Assembly: GCF_001625445.1 (NCBI RefSeq)
Contig: NZ_LWHG01000028.1
Location: 372,001 to 436,000, forward strand
From: Haladaptatus sp. R4
Lineage (GTDB): Archaea; Halobacteriota; Halobacteria; Halobacteriales; Haladaptataceae
Length of the DNA: 64,000 bases
Direction: 5' to 3'
Shown: piece by piece, positions 26,841 to 36,197 of the stretch
Position numbering within the stretch: the stretch's first letter is position 1
Layout: every line of letters begins with the position of its first letter
Translations under genes and position numbers: made by a program
The notes under the pieces: model-generated
The model's database searches: none
Told to the model about the DNA's origin: nothing
What the model saw: only the letters and a program-made list of their open reading frames with translations

Positions 26841-27005
26841 GTCGTTTTCTATCTCTAATGCACCAATATAAAAACTCGGATATAATGCTCATTTATTATA
26901 TTTGTTCGAGTATGATCGAACGATAGTACGCTCACGCATATCACATAGCTCGTCGACGCGCTTCGATTCGGGAGCTTTTACGCTCGGTCGGACGTAGGCA
27001 CACGT

Positions 27006-27272
27006 ATGCCGAAGCCAAAAGACGATTTCGAGGAGTTGTATCCGTGTGATTTCTACGAACCGGAAGAACTGCTCGACGAAGAGTTGATGTACTCGGTCTA
27101 TGAAATCGCCCGCCTGCTTCAGGGTCTCGACCCCGACGCCGAACTCGACGTCGAAACCGAGGAGATACTGCTGGATTGGGCGATTCCGTGGGTGATGCGA
27201 AACTCCGAGCGCCTGGTCGTCGGCGAACCGCCGAGCGACGAGGAACCGGGGTACTACGGGCTAAAGGAATGA
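27006..27272 (+). CDS. DUF5827-like small acidic protein
   Basis: An 88-residue protein, MPKPKDDFEELYPCDFYEPEE..., with a conserved-looking segment YEIARLLQGLDPDAELD and a Trp-containing helix (LLDWAIPWVMRN). It ends in EPGYYGLKE. It resembles the DUF5827 proteins of haloarchaea (from memory). Its stop overlaps the start of a P-loop ATPase (ATGA), so the two are coupled. Confidence 0.7.
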   Translation: MPKPKDDFEELYPCDFYEPEELLDEELMYSVYEIARLLQGLDPDAELDVETEEILLDWAIPWVMRNSERLVVGEPPSDEEPGYYGLKE

Positions 27273-28057
27273 CGATACTCGTCGCCGGAAGCGACCGCGT
27301 GGACGCCGGGAAGACGACGTTCACGGTCGGACTGCTCGCCCATCAGGACGCGGTCGGATTCAAACCCCGTGCGGGCAACGACTTCTGGTTCGACCACGAC
27401 GACGCCGTGCGCGCCCTCTCGGACGGACGACTGTACGGCAAGGACGCCAATCGACTGGCAGACGCGAGCGCCGGGAATCACGCACCGGAGGACGTGAATC
27501 CGGTGCACCGACTGTGGCGGCCCGCACCCGGCAAAGGAAACGGGTTGCTCGGACAGTCCCGACGCGAGTTCCTCGTGGACCGCGTCGGCGAGGGGTTCGT
27601 CGTCAACGGAACGGTCTCGCTCCCCGAAGAAGTACACGAGAACCTCCCGCTCTCGGATGCCGTCGTCGTGGATTCCCTGAAGGAGTTGAACGACCAGACC
27701 GAGCGGCGCTATCTCCCACACCTTCGGGCACTGGCCGAACGGATTCGAGCGGAAGACCGGGCGGTCGTGGAATCCTACAGCGACATCGCCCTGCCGATAC
27801 GGGATCTCGAATTCGACGCTGTCGCCGTGGTCGAACCGCGGCGCGTCCGAATCTACGACGGCGCACGCTACGCGAAGGCCTGCGAAGTCGCGGACAGCAG
27901 CGTCCACGACGGAACGATGGAGAAACGCGTGGAAGACGTCGTGAGCCTGCTCGACCCCGCCGAAACCATGACGCTCGAACCGCTGGCGAAAGAGGAGCGG
28001 AACGACCCCGAAAAAATCGCGTCAGTGTACGGGGATGCCTACGAGGCGCTTCTGTAA
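27269..28057 (+). CDS. Predicted P-loop ATPase/GTPase
   Basis: A 262-residue protein with a variant Walker A (GSDRVDAGKTTFTV) at residues 7-20 and VVVDSLKELND as Walker B-like strand. The arrangement matches the archaeal predicted ATPases related to dethiobiotin-synthetase-like SIMIBI NTPases. The role is unknown. Translational coupling to the DUF5827-like protein suggests that pair works together. Confidence 0.75.
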   Translation: MTILVAGSDRVDAGKTTFTVGLLAHQDAVGFKPRAGNDFWFDHDDAVRALSDGRLYGKDANRLADASAGNHAPEDVNPVHRLWRPAPGKGNGLLGQSRREFLVDRVGEGFVVNGTVSLPEEVHENLPLSDAVVVDSLKELNDQTERRYLPHLRALAERIRAEDRAVVESYSDIALPIRDLEFDAVAVVEPRRVRIYDGARYAKACEVADSSVHDGTMEKRVEDVVSLLDPAETMTLEPLAKEERNDPEKIASVYGDAYEALL

Positions 28058-28066
28058 CCCTGCTTC

Positions 28067-28645
28067 TCACCGCATCCGCGCCGCTTGCGACGCCAATTCG
28101 ACGTCCTGATACGGATTCGTCGTCACGCTCGGCCCGTGGCCGACGTGCATCTCCGCCAACTCCTCGTCCACCGTGTCGATGACGGAATCGATGCTCTCGA
28201 TGAGCACTCGGCGGTCACCCTCTTCAAGGTCCGTCCGGCCGAAGCCGCCGTTCTGGAAGATGAGGTCGCCCGCGAACAGGATTTTCGGGGAGTCGGCGTA
28301 GAAGCAGAGATGGTCCTCCTTGTGTCCCGGCGTGTGGAGCGCGAGGTAGTCGTGGTCCCCGATTTTCACCGTGTTCCCGTCCTCGATGGCGATATCGACC
28401 CCGGGTTGGTCCGTGTCGAAGCCGAACGCTTCGACGTCGAACGCGTCCTTGACGGCCTCTAGATTGCCGACGTGGTCCGGATGGGTGTGCGTGATGATGA
28501 CCGCATCGAGGTCGTCCACTTCCGCTTGGACTCGACCCACGGCATCGAAGTTCGATCCGGTATCCACGAGGACGGTCCGCTCTCCGTCCACGAGGAACGC
28601 GTTGCTGGTAAACGCCTGCACGCCCGTTGCGATGTTTCGAATCAT
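28067..28645 (-). CDS. MBL-fold metallo-hydrolase (glyoxalase II-like)
   Basis: A 192-residue metallo-beta-lactamase fold protein. The metal motif THTHPDHVGN near residues 52-61 is HxHxDH, followed by TPGHKEDH, FAGDLIFQNGG and the final histidine in MHVGHGPS. It hydrolyses an ester, thioester or lactone; the substrate is unknown. ATG 28645 is preferred over 28657 because the TATA-like ttatat lies about 21-26 nt upstream, at a better leaderless distance. Confidence 0.85.
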   Translation of the reverse strand: MIRNIATGVQAFTSNAFLVDGERTVLVDTGSNFDAVGRVQAEVDDLDAVIITHTHPDHVGNLEAVKDAFDVEAFGFDTDQPGVDIAIEDGNTVKIGDHDYLALHTPGHKEDHLCFYADSPKILFAGDLIFQNGGFGRTDLEEGDRRVLIESIDSVIDTVDEELAEMHVGHGPSVTTNPYQDVELASQAARMR

Positions 28646-29740
28646 GTTTTCTCTCATTTACTCACATATAACCGATCTACTCACAGATCTCTTCCTCTCT
28701 AAACACTCACCAGAATCAACGACAGACACACTGTGAAGGTGGGTCGCCGCTGTCATGGGATTGTATTTACCGACTTCAGTGAAAGCGATAAAGCCATCGG
28801 AATTTCAGCGGTGTTGCGGGGACATGTGTGAGGATGGGCAGTCATGTGACACGCCGCCGCGATGAGGTTGGTTTACAGTGGTGGGACGAGAGTTTTACCT
28901 CAGTCACGTTCATACCCGTAATGTTCTACGTCGATCTTATACTTTCTGAATTGCTGTATCACGATGATGGGGATTGCACTTATAGCATGAAAAATGAAGT
29001 GTGTATTCTTATCTTCACAAGAATGTGGGAACTACCAGATTGAATCCGCGCGTTTATTAGTAATATCGACGATTAACTAACTGTCTGTGAAAGCGAGAGT
29101 AAGTAGCAGACGACGAACGATGGAAGCAAACGCATCGACGTTGATTGCTTCCAGCCTAATCGGAGGTGGTTGCACGATAGTGAGCGGTGGTCACACGCCG
29201 GGCTATCTGCTAATCATCTTTGGTATCATGGTATGGAAGCGCAACGGGGATGGTTCCTAAGCCTTCAAATCCCCGTTGAATCCACCTATTTCTTCGTCAG
29301 GCGGATACCACGCGTCTCCAGGTATCCAGTTGCCACTATGTTGCCGTGGCAAATTAGTCTTTCCACTAATTTTCACGGAATTACACTTGTCACTCCCGTT
29401 CAATCGACATCGAATCGCCGTCCGGCCGCGAAAGCAAGGTAATAACCGCACTCACAGACACGAGAGAGGTTGCCAAACGTATCCGCACGGAGTGCAATTA
29501 TAAGTGATAATATAGGTAGGAAAGAACCGTTCGACCGGGGAGTGACGGAAGAGAATCCATCGCGGTCTCCCGAACGAGTGATGTAATCAAGCCGTGGATA
29601 CGCCAGTATCGTCATCCCCATACCCCACTTCCCCTTTTACGACTGTTCGGCACCATCGTCGTGGTAGCACGCTCAGCAGCGGAACCGATGTCTCCCGAAG
29701 AGGGTGGAAACGGTGACCTGGCGGGAACGGTGGGACGGCC
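28646..29740. other. 1.1-kb gene-poor, AT-richer stretch
   Basis: Between the MBL hydrolase promoter and the Lrp gene's 3' end no ORF shows convincing coding character. GC is visibly lower than in flanking genes, especially 28930-29060 and 29480-29520. Open frames of 60-90 codons at 28828 (+), 29170 (+), 29257 (-) and 29400 (-) lack recognisable motifs or haloarchaeal acidic composition. One 46-codon membrane-type ORF (29120) is listed separately. It may be degraded acquired DNA or house a small RNA. Confidence 0.5.
29120..29260 (+). CDS. Possible 46-residue membrane peptide
   Basis: ATG 29120 to TAA 29258-29260. The peptide has a Gly-rich first half (SSLIGGGCTIVSGGHTPG) and one hydrophobic helix YLLIIFGIMVW followed by basic KR. 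It is a typical single-span small membrane protein by pattern, but no homologue is recognised and no SD is visible. Confidence 0.3.
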   Translation: MEANASTLIASSLIGGGCTIVSGGHTPGYLLIIFGIMVWKRNGDGS

Positions 29741-30226
29741 CTACTCCTCCGCGAGTTCGTCGAGCAGGGTGTCCAAACTGTAGCTCTGGAGCACCCGGTG
29801 GGAGTCACGAAGGGTGGAGATGACGAACGTCGAGTTCGTCCGCTCGACCTCCTCGATACGTTCGAAATCCCCGATGAGGCGTTCGACCATCTCGCGCCCG
29901 GTGAGGTGCGCGACGACGATGAAGTCGGTTTCGCCCATGGTGAAGTACGCCTGTGTGACCCCTTCGATGTCGAGGATTTTCTCCCCGAAGTCCGAGTACG
30001 ACCCGGTGTAATCGGCGAACACCTCGACGACGACGGTGACGCCGAGTCCGAACTGTTCGAGGTCGATGTCGTACAGGTCGTTTTCGATGACGCCCGCCTC
30101 GCGCAGGTTGTTCAACCGGTAATGAATCGTCGAGACTGGGATGTCGGTCTCCTCGTGTAGCTTCTCGGGACTGCCGGTCTCCAGATCCGAGATGGCCTTG
30201 AGCAGTGTAACGTCACGTTCGTCCAT
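29741..30226 (-). CDS. Lrp/AsnC-family transcriptional regulator
   Basis: A 161-residue protein with an N-terminal HTH (LHEETDIPVSTIHYRLNNLREAGVI) and a C-terminal RAM/ligand domain (VTVVVEVFADYTGSYSDFGEKI ... GETDFIVVAHL). It is divergent from the EamA exporter at 30458, the classic arrangement of an Lrp-type regulator with an amino-acid exporter. Its ligand is unknown. A TATA-like attaag lies about 30 nt upstream. Confidence 0.85.
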   Translation of the reverse strand: MDERDVTLLKAISDLETGSPEKLHEETDIPVSTIHYRLNNLREAGVIENDLYDIDLEQFGLGVTVVVEVFADYTGSYSDFGEKILDIEGVTQAYFTMGETDFIVVAHLTGREMVERLIGDFERIEEVERTNSTFVISTLRDSHRVLQSYSLDTLLDELAEE

Positions 30227-30457
30227 TGATTTCGAACTATACGTCGGTCATACTTAATATCACGACTTCGGCGGGGCGACGAATGGTGATGCACGAGGAG
30301 TGATCTCCTCTGCTGTTTGGCAACCTATGTCTATAACGATTCAATACCAAGAATTTACTCTAACTGTCTCAATAGATCTTGTATGTGATTCAGTTGCAAC
30401 GCTGTTCCTTGTAGAAGGGTTTAACAATGGCGGGCTGTTACAGTTGGATAGAAATCT

Positions 30458-31402
30458 ATGAATACGACAAAGCTTGGAAGATATCTTCCGATGAATGGAG
30501 TGATGTTCGGATTACTGGCCCTCTTCTGGGGTGGCTCGTTCGTCTCCATCGACGTCGGGTTGCACCACTTCCCGCCGCTCCTGTTCGCGGCGGTTCGCTA
30601 CGATGCGGCCGGTGTGCTCATCCTCGCGTACGCGGCGTTTACGACCGACCGCTGGAAACCCCGGACGCGCGGTGACCTGCTCGCCATCGCCACTATCGGC
30701 GCGTTCATCATCGCGGGTCACCACAGCCTGCTCTACCTCGGACAGGAACACGTCCCCGGCGCGCTCGCGGCCGTCATCGTCAGTCTCTCTCCGGTTCTCA
30801 CGGCCGTCTTCGCCAGTGCGCTCTTCGCCGACGAACACGTCTCACCCCTCGGTGCGCTCGGTTTGGTGCTCGGCGTCGCTGGCGTCGCCATCGTCGCCAA
30901 CCCGACCTCCGCGAACCTCCTCTCGACGGACGCGGTCGGAATCGTCCTCGTCTTCCTCGCCGCGGCGAGTTTCGCCCTCGGTTCGGTGCTGAGCCAACCG
31001 TTCGAGACGACCGTCTCGATTCCCTCGCTTCAGGGCTGGTCGATGCTGTTCGGTTCGATCATCATCCACGGCGTCAGCTTCGCCAGCGGCGAGTCGCCTG
31101 CCGCCATCGACTGGTCGTTTTCGGCCGTCGCGTCGTTGGGATACCTGGTGCTCGTCTCCGGCGTCATCGCGTTCCTCATCTACTTCCACCTGCTCGACTC
31201 CATCGGCGCGACCGAACTGAACCTCGTCGGCTACCTCGAACCCGTCGTCGCTACCCTCCTCAGCTGGATGCTGTTGGGTGAACTGGTCGCCAACACCACC
31301 ATCATCGGTTTCGCCGCCATCTTCGCGGGCTTCGCCCTGCTGAAACGGCACGCGCTCTTCGACTTCGTCCGCATGGCCTCGCCGAACGTCGGACGCGCGT
31401 AA
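30458..31402 (+). CDS. EamA/DMT-family transporter
   Basis: A 314-residue membrane protein with ten predicted helices in two EamA repeats. FWGGSFVSIDVGLHHFPPLLFAAVRYDAAG closely parallels the signature in the protein at 13253, so the two are paralogues. The second half has AFLIYFHLLDSIGATELNLVGYLEPV. It is divergent from an Lrp regulator, which suggests amino-acid or metabolite export under Lrp control. The start could also be the internal ATG twelve codons later. Confidence 0.85.
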   Translation: MNTTKLGRYLPMNGVMFGLLALFWGGSFVSIDVGLHHFPPLLFAAVRYDAAGVLILAYAAFTTDRWKPRTRGDLLAIATIGAFIIAGHHSLLYLGQEHVPGALAAVIVSLSPVLTAVFASALFADEHVSPLGALGLVLGVAGVAIVANPTSANLLSTDAVGIVLVFLAAASFALGSVLSQPFETTVSIPSLQGWSMLFGSIIIHGVSFASGESPAAIDWSFSAVASLGYLVLVSGVIAFLIYFHLLDSIGATELNLVGYLEPVVATLLSWMLLGELVANTTIIGFAAIFAGFALLKRHALFDFVRMASPNVGRA

Positions 31403-31441
31403 GCGGAAAAACGTACTCGTACGAAAAGCGGAGTTTTTCGA

Positions 31442-32052
31442 CTATTCTTGCACGCGTTCGGCGACCAGTACCCCGACCTGCTCGTGAACCCGCTCGACGG
31501 CGGTCAACGAGAAGCCGTTGTCGGTCAACACGTCGGCCAGATGGCCGACGTCGAGGGGTCGTCCACCTCGGGACTGTAAAACGGGACCTCCGGGTCGGGC
31601 GTGCCGAAAAACATCACGTCGCCCAACACGAACTTTCGCGGCCCCAATTCGGCGATTGCTTCGATGGCTTCGCTCTTTTCCTCGTCGGAGAGGTGGTGCA
31701 TGGCGAAGTTCGATACCACGATATCCACATCCTCGCCGACGTTCGGGTCACGGAAGCGCCCCTCGCCGAACTCGACGTTTCCGATGTCGTTCTCCTCGGC
31801 CTTCGTTCGCGCCTCGTCCATCATCCCTTCGCTGATGTCACGGCCGATGACGCGCTTCGCGTCGGGGGCGAGCGCGAGGGCGATTGCGCCCGTGCCGGTC
31901 CCCAAATCGAGGACGACGTCGTCCGCACCGGGGTCGGCGTGATCCACGACCAAGGAGACACAGGCGCGGTACTCCTCGCTGTCCTGGGAATCGTCGTAGT
32001 CGCCAGCGATGTCCGAAAAGCGGTCGGCGTGTTCCTCAATCGTCTTCTTCAT
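31442..32052 (-). pseudogene. SAM-dependent methyltransferase downstream of Rpp30, frameshifted near its 3' end
   Basis: Residues 1-~165 form a class I methyltransferase: motif I VVLDLGTGTGAIALAL, IGRDISEGMM, and FAMHHLSDEEK. At about 31552 the frame runs into an early stop. Restoring one C in the run gacgacccctc would continue as LDVGHLADVLTDNGFSLTAV to the TAG at 31442. The start at ATG 32052 overlaps the end of rnp3 by 17 bp, so it is in the same operon. This context hints at RNA methylation, but that is inference. Rejoined length is about 203 residues. Confidence 0.75.
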
Positions 32053-32740
32053 ACCGCCCACGTTTCACGCCGGGCGCAATGAAATCGTCGGACTGAATCG
32101 TCCGGTTTCGGTCGGCGAGGTGACCCCACTCGCGCAAGCCATCCTCGATCTGTTCGGGCGAAAACCCGATGATCTCGCCGACTGCCGTGAGTTCGCGGGG
32201 TGCCCGCAGTTCGAGGTGCGTACTCGGGTTGGCGCTGACGACGAACGGGGCGTCGTATTTGACCACCAACTCGCGGAGTTTCCGGAGGTCTTGGATGGCC
32301 TGCACTCGCGGGCCGCCGTCGGTACGGAGGACACGAGAGAGGTCGAACTCGACGCGAACGCCGTGTTCGGCGGCGGCCTTCGCCAGCACGTGGTTGAAAT
32401 CCCCGCGCCCGCGCATCGGGTGGGCCAACACGTCGATCCGCTCCTCCTCGACGGCGAACCGGTTTAGCTTCGCCGTGCCGCCGTGGAGCAGGAGGATGGT
32501 CGTCTTCGGGCGAAAGTTACCGACGTGGCCGCTGGCCTGCGATGGGTTGTCGGCGCGGATTTCGAGGCCGTCCACCACGTCCACGCCGAACTCGTCGCTG
32601 ACGGTCTCGGCGTCGAACTCCGCCCGTGAATCGCCGTGATTGCGAACGACGACGCCGTCGAACTCGTACTCACTCGCCGTGGCCGCAAACCGCGCGACGG
32701 TAGCTTCCCCATCCGGGACGGCGTGGACGCCCTCGTACAT
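32036..32740 (-). CDS. rnp3: RNase P protein component 3 (Rpp30)
   Basis: A 234-residue PHP-like TIM-barrel protein. It begins MYEGVHAVPDGEATVARF with FDGVVVRNHGD following, and contains RIDVLAHPMRGRGDFNHVLAKAA and a C-terminal GFSPEQIEDGLREWGHLADRNR. These are the Rpp30 signatures. It binds RNase P RNA with Pop5 for tRNA 5' maturation. In many haloarchaea it sits near L15e and rnp2; here neither neighbour is present and a methyltransferase follows. Confidence 0.9.
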   Translation of the reverse strand: MYEGVHAVPDGEATVARFAATASEYEFDGVVVRNHGDSRAEFDAETVSDEFGVDVVDGLEIRADNPSQASGHVGNFRPKTTILLLHGGTAKLNRFAVEEERIDVLAHPMRGRGDFNHVLAKAAAEHGVRVEFDLSRVLRTDGGPRVQAIQDLRKLRELVVKYDAPFVVSANPSTHLELRAPRELTAVGEIIGFSPEQIEDGLREWGHLADRNRTIQSDDFIAPGVKRGRYEEDD

Positions 32741-32903
32741 TCTCGTGTTCGAGTGCGGGGTGGTGAGACTTGGTGCTTGCGACTCTCGGTCCAGGGAGAC
32801 GGCGTCACCGGGAGTCGGAACTGATTAGCCGCTCCAGCCAAACCGGAGTGGTAAGCCCAAGGGGTTTTCACGTCTCAACCCGGAAGGAAGGTTCAATAAC
32901 AGA

Positions 32904-33989
32904 ATGGATAACCAGCCACTGACCTCCGCGACCGCCGACGAGCCGCCAGGGGCAGACATCGAATGGTGTCACCAAGCGGTTCAAGGTGTCTCCCGCACGT
33001 TTGCCATCACTATCGACCTGCTCGATACGCCGATGGCCGACGCCATCTGCGTCGGATACCTCCTCTGCCGTGTCGCGGACACGATCGAGGATGCGGGCCA
33101 CATCCCGCCCGTCGAACAGGTGCGTCTCCTCCACCAGTACGACGCCGTCCTCGACCCGACCGATGCGACGACGGTCGAGGAGTTCCGTGAGAGTGTAGAC
33201 GAGTGGATTCCCGACGATGTCGACGGCGACGATGCCGATTGGTCCGTCGTCAGTCACGCCCCCCGCATCGTGCGAACGTTCGATACGTGCTCGCCCTCGG
33301 TCCGGCAAGCGGTTCGACCGCCGGTTCGGGAACTCGTGAACGGGATGGCGATGTTCGTCGAACGGTATGCCGACACGGGTGGTCTTCGAATCGGAAGTAG
33401 AGCGGAACTCGAAGAGTACTGCTACTACGTTGCGGGAACCGTCGGTGAACTCATCACGAACCTGGTCTGCCAGGATGCGGATTCGGCGCAGGCGAGCCGT
33501 CTGCGCGAAACCTCGGAATCGTTCTCGCTCCTCCTCCAACTCGTCAACGTGACGAAGGACGTGTACGTGGACTACCACGACGAGAACAACGTCTACCTTC
33601 CCGAGACGTGGTTGGACGAGGCCGATGTCCCGCAGGACAAACTCTGTGACCCCGAACACAGCGACGACGTCGCGGACGTCGTCGCCCGAACCGCGGACCA
33701 CGCACACAGCTTTACCGACGACGCCCAGACGTATCTGGAGACCATGCCGCGCGAGCGGGGCAACCGACTCGTCGCGTGGACGATTCCCTACTTGCTCGCT
33801 GTCGGGACGCTCCGCGAAGTCAGAAAACGACCGGAGGACGCGCTTCGCCGGGCAGGTATCAAGGTTTCACGCGAAGAGGTACACTCCCTCATCGCCTCGC
33901 TCTCCGGCGGCGTCGATCGAGAGACGCTCGGCGAACTGCGGCGAACGATCTCCGAGAGGCCGTTTCACCGGTCTCCGAATTCGATTTAG
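32904..33989 (+). CDS. Squalene/phytoene synthase family, farnesyl-diphosphate farnesyltransferase type
   Basis: A 361-residue all-alpha prenyl synthase. The first Asp-rich motif is CRVADTIED near residues 53-61 and the second region is VTKDVYVDYHDENNVYLPETWL. These fit squalene synthase more than CrtB phytoene synthase. It condenses two farnesyl diphosphates to squalene, a lipid abundant in haloarchaeal membranes. Its stop overlaps the convergent membrane protein by 4 bp. Confidence 0.85.
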   Translation: MDNQPLTSATADEPPGADIEWCHQAVQGVSRTFAITIDLLDTPMADAICVGYLLCRVADTIEDAGHIPPVEQVRLLHQYDAVLDPTDATTVEEFRESVDEWIPDDVDGDDADWSVVSHAPRIVRTFDTCSPSVRQAVRPPVRELVNGMAMFVERYADTGGLRIGSRAELEEYCYYVAGTVGELITNLVCQDADSAQASRLRETSESFSLLLQLVNVTKDVYVDYHDENNVYLPETWLDEADVPQDKLCDPEHSDDVADVVARTADHAHSFTDDAQTYLETMPRERGNRLVAWTIPYLLAVGTLREVRKRPEDALRRAGIKVSREEVHSLIASLSGGVDRETLGELRRTISERPFHRSPNSI

Positions 33990-34540
33990 CGACCGGTTTC
34001 GACGGAAACCGAAAGACGACCGACGGCGTCCGTAACCCACCCGGACAGTAAGAACACCCACGCCGTCGTACAGGCGACGCCGAATCCGACCGCGACTGCC
34101 TCGATGGCGAACGGCGGCCGTCCGCCGAACGCGTTTCCGACGACGACGGACGCGACGGAGACGACGATAATCGGCCAACCGAGGACGAGGCCGAGGAGGC
34201 GGACTACGAAGTCGAGTTCACCGGGGAGAAACGGGAATCCCGTAACCGCGTAGCCGCCGAGCGACAGCGAAACGACGGCGAACACGGCGAGCGTTTCGTT
34301 CGACGGGGAGAACAGGGTTCGAACGATTCTCGACCGGGTGCCGTCGGGATTCACCGCGGCAACCACGAGGACTGCGAGCAGATAGCTGATGGCAACGGAT
34401 GCGACGCCGAGTGCGACCGTTCGGGGAGCGATCCCGGAAATTTCCGTGTCCCGGTTCACGAACCACAGGAGGGCGGACGCCGTCACGGCAAACGGAAAGA
34501 CGTGGCTCCGGTGCGGGCGGACGCTGGAGAGGGAAGGCAT
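33986..34540 (-). CDS. Membrane protein of unknown function
   Basis: About 184 residues with five predicted transmembrane segments (HVFPFAVTASALLWFV, TVALGVASVAISYLLAVLVV, TLAVFAVVSLSLGGYAV and two more). No conserved motif is recognised. The ATG at 34540 was preferred over a start seven codons upstream. It overlaps the squalene synthase 3' end by 4 bp in the convergent orientation. Confidence 0.65.
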   Translation of the reverse strand: MPSLSSVRPHRSHVFPFAVTASALLWFVNRDTEISGIAPRTVALGVASVAISYLLAVLVVAAVNPDGTRSRIVRTLFSPSNETLAVFAVVSLSLGGYAVTGFPFLPGELDFVVRLLGLVLGWPIIVVSVASVVVGNAFGGRPPFAIEAVAVGFGVACTTAWVFLLSGWVTDAVGRLSVSVETGR

Positions 34541-34655
34541 AGAACAACCGTTGGGTAGCAACTGTTATCGATCCTTCGACAATAGGGAAAAAGCGAAGTG
34601 GGAGGTTTTGGAGTTCCCTATCGGTTCGACGCGACGGATCGACGACTTCCGCCGG

Positions 34656-35912
34656 TCAGACGTCGTCGGCCCGTCCGGTCACGATGTCCGCGACCCGTCG
34701 TTTGTCGAACAGCGCTTCGTCCTTCGAGAACTTCGGATACGGCTGGCTCTCGGCGAACTTCGGCCACTCGCCGAACACGTCGGGGTACAGCTGTTTGGCC
34801 GTCATCTCCAGTTGGAAGAGGTTGACGAGCGGGCCCTGATAGCGCATTCCCTGCACGAACACGCGGTCGTTCTTTACCGCCGAGATGTTCGAGGCGACGG
34901 GGTCGCTTTCGAGTATCTTCCGTGTCTTGGACATCTCGTGGTTCGGTGCCATGCCGCCGAGGACGAGTAACACGTCCGGATTCGCCTCCAGCATCGCCTC
35001 GAAGTCCACTTTGTCGTTCGAGGAAACCTTGCTGCCGAAGGCGTCGGTTACCCCGAGCGGACGGATGTGTGCGCTGAGGAATCCGGGCGCGTTCAGCTTG
35101 TAGGCCCAAATATCGGAGAGGTCCGCGGACCCGGTGACCATGATCGCCGTCGGTCGTTCGTCCTCGGGTGGTAGCTTCGATTCGATGGTCGAAACGAGGT
35201 CGGCGTGAACCGTCGCGAGCGCCTCGTAGCGCGCTTCCTCGCGGAACGCCTGTGCGACCTTGCCGAAGATGTCCCAGAGGGAGTAATACTCGTAGTCATC
35301 GCGCCAGCCCTTCGGCGGCTTCCGGTTGGCGTCGCTGTAACTGTTGCCGAACCACGGGCCGACGTTCTTGGCGATTTCGTTCACGTCCGAGCGCGACCAG
35401 TTCTTCATCGACACCATCTCCGCCGGGTCCGCGAGGTGAACGTCGCTGTCGAGTTCGTACAGTTCCTCTTTCGGTGCGCCCCACGACGAGAAACAGTCCG
35501 ACCAGTCCACCGAGACGCCGTCGAGGCGCTCGTAGTAGAGGTTCATCACGGTGTCGTAGTACTCCGGCGCGTGGAGTGCGTTGACGCCGTCGCCGTGGCC
35601 GAGCGCGACGGCCATCCCCGCGTGGTGGGTGAGGACGGTGAAGATGTCCTCCGGAACGGCGTCGAACGTCACTTTCCCCATCGGCGACATCGACACCGAG
35701 TAGCTCCCGTCCGCGGTATCGGACGTTTCCGTTTCGGTATCGGTCGTCTCGGCCGAGGTCGTGGAACCCTGATCGTCGGATTTCGACCCCTCGTTTCCGT
35801 CGCTACTGCCGGTACAGCCAGCGAGGAGGGTGGTGGCGGCGACGCCAGTGCCGACTCCGAGAAACCGCCGACGCGTCGGACACCACTGCCCTGCTTGCGT
35901 GTCTCGTGCCAT
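34656..35912 (-). CDS. Iron-siderophore ABC transporter substrate-binding lipoprotein (Tat-exported)
   Basis: About 418 residues. A twin-arginine signal with lipobox (PTRRRFLGVGTGVAATTLLAGC) and a Ser/Thr/Asp-rich linker precede a type III periplasmic-binding fold (FepB/BtuF-like) with VTFDAVPEDIFTVLTHHAGMAVALG and NPDVLLVLGG. It captures ferric siderophores or a similar chelate at the outer membrane face; no permease or ATPase gene is in the window. The start at 35912 sits immediately behind a DtxR-type box, with a second box 36 bp upstream, so iron repression is very likely. Confidence 0.88.
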   Translation of the reverse strand: MARDTQAGQWCPTRRRFLGVGTGVAATTLLAGCTGSSDGNEGSKSDDQGSTTSAETTDTETETSDTADGSYSVSMSPMGKVTFDAVPEDIFTVLTHHAGMAVALGHGDGVNALHAPEYYDTVMNLYYERLDGVSVDWSDCFSSWGAPKEELYELDSDVHLADPAEMVSMKNWSRSDVNEIAKNVGPWFGNSYSDANRKPPKGWRDDYEYYSLWDIFGKVAQAFREEARYEALATVHADLVSTIESKLPPEDERPTAIMVTGSADLSDIWAYKLNAPGFLSAHIRPLGVTDAFGSKVSSNDKVDFEAMLEANPDVLLVLGGMAPNHEMSKTRKILESDPVASNISAVKNDRVFVQGMRYQGPLVNLFQLEMTAKQLYPDVFGEWPKFAESQPYPKFSKDEALFDKRRVADIVTGRADDV

Positions 35913-35915
35913 GGT

Positions 35916-35931
35916 TTTAGGCTCGCCTAAA
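35916..35931. promoter_or_regulatory. DtxR/Idr-type iron box 1
   Basis: TTTAGGCTCGCCTAAA has 7-bp inverted arms (TTTAGGC/GCCTAAA) around 2 bp. It lies only 3 bp from the start codon of the siderophore lipoprotein, over the probable transcription start. Binding here would block initiation. Confidence 0.8.
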
Positions 35932-35951
35932 CCTTGATAACTGTTGCGAAT

Positions 35952-35967
35952 TTTAGGCGAGCCTAAA
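35952..35967. promoter_or_regulatory. DtxR/Idr-type iron box 2
   Basis: TTTAGGCGAGCCTAAA is the same box with the reverse 2-bp centre. It lies 36 bp (centre to centre) upstream of box 1, on the far side of the TATA-like ttatca. Two boxes flanking the core promoter fit cooperative repression. Confidence 0.8.
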
Positions 35968-36104
35968 GGCATTTCGAGTCGTCGGTGAGTTTGCTACCAC
36001 AGCGATAATACCGCGAAACTGCGGACGTGAGAGCCATTCTCAGGGAATGGTAATGGTTGATGGGGATTATTTATTTTTGTGCTGTACTGATGGCGTTGGT
36101 AATA

Positions 36105-36197
36105 ATGAACGATCCCCGCCCAACACGACCCGGACGAACTGGCCCTCGAACGATGCTGCCACACTCGGTGAACGAGACGGTCGGCGGTGAACGCTGA
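36105..36197 (+). CDS. Possible 30-residue leader ORF coupled to LolA-like lipoprotein
   Basis: ATG 36105 lies ~30 nt after a TATA-like ttattt (36070-36076), as for a leaderless transcript. The Arg/Pro-rich 30-residue peptide stops with a TGA that shares one base with the next ATG (TGATG). It may couple translation of the lipoprotein. The same layout occurs ahead of two CHAT genes. Confidence 0.35.
   Translation: MNDPRPTRPGRTGPRTMLPHSVNETVGGER

Noticed and set aside
28828-29043. 71-codon ORF in the AT-rich gap
   Set aside because: No acidic bias, no motif, no promoter or SD; likely chance.
35205-35930. 241-codon plus-strand ORF opposite the siderophore lipoprotein
   Set aside because: Arg/Val-rich shadow of a gene with a clear Tat lipobox and binding-protein fold.
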